Positions 62,873 to 64,000 of a stretch of 64,000 nt of DNA are shown here, piece by piece (the first letter of the stretch is position 1; each line of letters opens with the position of its first letter). The stretch covers positions 2,352,001 through 2,416,000 of the forward strand of contig NZ_CP097462.1 of assembly GCF_023559245.1 (NCBI RefSeq), given 5' to 3'. The position numbers and the translations under genes are program-made. The stretch is from Sphingomonas sp. KRR8. GTDB lineage: Bacteria > Pseudomonadota > Alphaproteobacteria > Sphingomonadales > Sphingomonadaceae. Below the pieces are notes generated by a model that was given only the letters and a program-made list of their open reading frames with translations, did not search any database and was not told the origin of the DNA.

Positions 62873-64000
62873 ATGGCCCGTGAAGACCTTGCCTGCAATG
62901 TCGCCGCATCGCTGTCGGGCCATCCTTGGCGCTGGCGGCGAGGGGGCGGTGATCAGCTTACCCCGGACGCCCTGATCGACGAGTTGCTACTTGCCCGCGG
63001 TGTGCCGCGTGAGGACCTGCCGCGTCACCGCGCGCCCACCATCCGCGACTTCCTCCCCGATCCGTCGGTCTTCCGCGACATGGACAAGGCTGCGGCTCGC
63101 GTCGCCGATGCGATTCAGCAATCCCAGACCATCGCCATCTTCGGTGACTATGACGTCGATGGGGCTACCAGCGCCGCGCTTCTGACCTTGCTGCTGCGGC
63201 GGCTGGGTATCGAGCCGATGCTGTATATCCCAGACCGGCAGGCGGAAGGATATGGGCCGAACGCGCCCGCGTTGCTGGCGCTCAAGGATCTCGGGGCCGA
63301 CCTGGTCGTAACCGTCGATTGCGGTGCGCAGGCGTTCGATGCGTTCGCCGCCGCCCAGTCCGCCGGGGTCGAGATCGTTGTCGTCGACCACCACCAGTGC
63401 GCAAGCGCACTTCCGCTTTGCCATGCATTGGTCAACCCGAACCGCCTGGATGAACATGAAGTGGGCGCCGCGCACGGCCATCTGGCCGCTGTGGGCATGT
63501 CCTTCCTGCTTGGCGTGGCGCTGCTTCGCGAGCTGCGCGGACGCGGCTTTTTTGCTGAGCGACCCGAACCCAAGATCATCGACCTGCTCGACCTGGTTGC
63601 GCTCGGCACTGTCGCCGACGTGGCCAAGCTCCACGGCCTCAATAGGGCGTTCGTGACGCAAGGGCTGAAGGTCATGGCCGCCGGACAAAACATCGGCCTC
63701 GTCGCGCTGGCCGAGGCGGCACGGCTGACCCGCCCGCCCGCCTGCCGTGATCTTGGCTTTTCCTTGGGACCCCGCATCAACGCGGGCGGCCGGGTCGGGA
63801 AGTCCGACCTCGGAGTGCGCCTGTTGACCGCCACTGACCCGGAGGAAGCACGAAGCCTCGCTGCCGAGCTAGACCGCCTCAACGAGGAGCGGCGGGCGAT
63901 TGAGCTCATCGTACTCGAACAGGCGGAAGCGCAGGCCGAGGAACAGGCGGATGCGCCGCTGATCATCGTCGCGGCGCCCGGCTGGCACCCCGGCGTGATC
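62873..64000 (+). CDS. recJ: Single-stranded-DNA exonuclease RecJ (3'-truncated by window edge)
   Basis: 376 residues visible from ATG 62873 (a GTG at 62867 is also in frame), open to the window end; full RecJ is about 580. DHH superfamily motifs: FGDYDVDGATSAALL (about residue 91) with metal-binding Asp, VTVDCGAQAF, VVDHHQ, ALGTVADVA and the DHHA1 lead-in LGPRINAGGRVGKSD. It degrades single-stranded DNA 5' to 3' in recombination and mismatch repair. It follows glpX closely and may be co-transcribed. Confidence 0.95.
   Translation, partial: MAREDLACNVAASLSGHPWRWRRGGGDQLTPDALIDELLLARGVPREDLPRHRAPTIRDFLPDPSVFRDMDKAAARVADAIQQSQTIAIFGDYDVDGATSAALLTLLLRRLGIEPMLYIPDRQAEGYGPNAPALLALKDLGADLVVTVDCGAQAFDAFAAAQSAGVEIVVVDHHQCASALPLCHALVNPNRLDEHEVGAAHGHLAAVGMSFLLGVALLRELRGRGFFAERPEPKIIDLLDLVALGTVADVAKLHGLNRAFVTQGLKVMAAGQNIGLVALAEAARLTRPPACRDLGFSLGPRINAGGRVGKSDLGVRLLTATDPEEARSLAAELDRLNEERRAIELIVLEQAEAQAEEQADAPLIIVAAPGWHPGVI

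Overview
The window is GC-rich, gene-dense DNA, almost certainly from a chromosome of the family Sphingomonadaceae (Sphingomonas, Sphingomicrobium or a close relative). The clues are an alphaproteobacterial PEPxxW-type PEP-CTERM protein, a GapR (DUF2312) nucleoid protein, an RcnB-family protein, a large NAD-dependent glutamate dehydrogenase, a class I PHA synthase with PhaB, and a methyl-accepting protein of the sphingomonad type. The assignment rests on gene content read by eye. No tRNA, rRNA, insertion sequence or CRISPR array was recognised.

Bases 1 to about 7,320 look like the right-hand part of a prophage or prophage remnant. There is a very large LPD38-type virion-associated protein cut by the window edge, a 62-residue protein, and a tail or decoration-like protein. 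After these come an inverted PEP-CTERM gene, a coiled-coil lipoprotein, three tiny overlapping ORFs that end at a UUCG-loop terminator, an untranslated repeat-bearing stretch, and a minus-strand gene of unknown function. A direct repeat of AGTGGGGTAA near 7,300 may mark the attachment end. No integrase, terminase or lysis gene is inside the window.

From about 7,585 the sequence is ordinary chromosome. 7.6-14.6 kb holds envelope genes (glycine-zipper lipoprotein, L,D-transpeptidase, TonB-like protein, RcnB-like protein, DUF885 lipoprotein), an alpha/beta hydrolase and an orphan IorA-type iron-sulfur subunit. 14.6-17.8 kb is a minus-strand operon, lgt, a MidA/NDUFAF7 methyltransferase, and pgeF fused in frame to an acetyltransferase. 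17.8-23.6 kb is a plus-strand run: acyl-CoA ligase, IorB-type molybdenum hydroxylase, hemH, phaB and a ribbon-helix-helix protein. 23.6-30.9 kb is a minus-strand run of an ATP-grasp protein, NAD-glutamate dehydrogenase and a PAS_5-like protein. 31.6-35.8 kb is the tyrosine/homogentisate operon hmgA-fahA, extended by an M20 peptidase and a small GNAT protein.

35.9-41.1 kb holds a GDSL autotransporter, the minus-strand group yebC-DUF3147-ruvC and ruvA (without ruvB), a CPBP protease-like protein and gapR. 41.2-49.3 kb has pyk, an NAD(P)HX dehydratase, a histidine phosphatase and two consecutive fusion genes (GH1-RmlD and glycosyltransferase-Glf) probably used for surface polysaccharide, followed by a KGG stress protein. 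49.4-53.6 kb is propionyl-CoA/PHA metabolism (pccB, methylmalonyl-CoA epimerase, phaC), with a compositionally different lipoprotein gene set between pccB and the epimerase. 53.7-64 kb holds a TRIC/UPF0126 channel, an EF-hand protein, an AlaC-like aminotransferase, an amidohydrolase remnant, a second DUF885-like protein, a chemoreceptor facing a double-PilZ protein, a DUF2721 protein, glpX and the start of recJ.

The gene set points to a heterotroph that degrades amino acids (Glu, Tyr, propionyl-CoA sources), stores carbon as polyhydroxyalkanoate and makes a galactofuranose or deoxysugar surface polymer. Genes are packed tightly: many neighbours overlap by an ATGA, GTGA or TTGA, and several convergent pairs overlap at their 3' ends.
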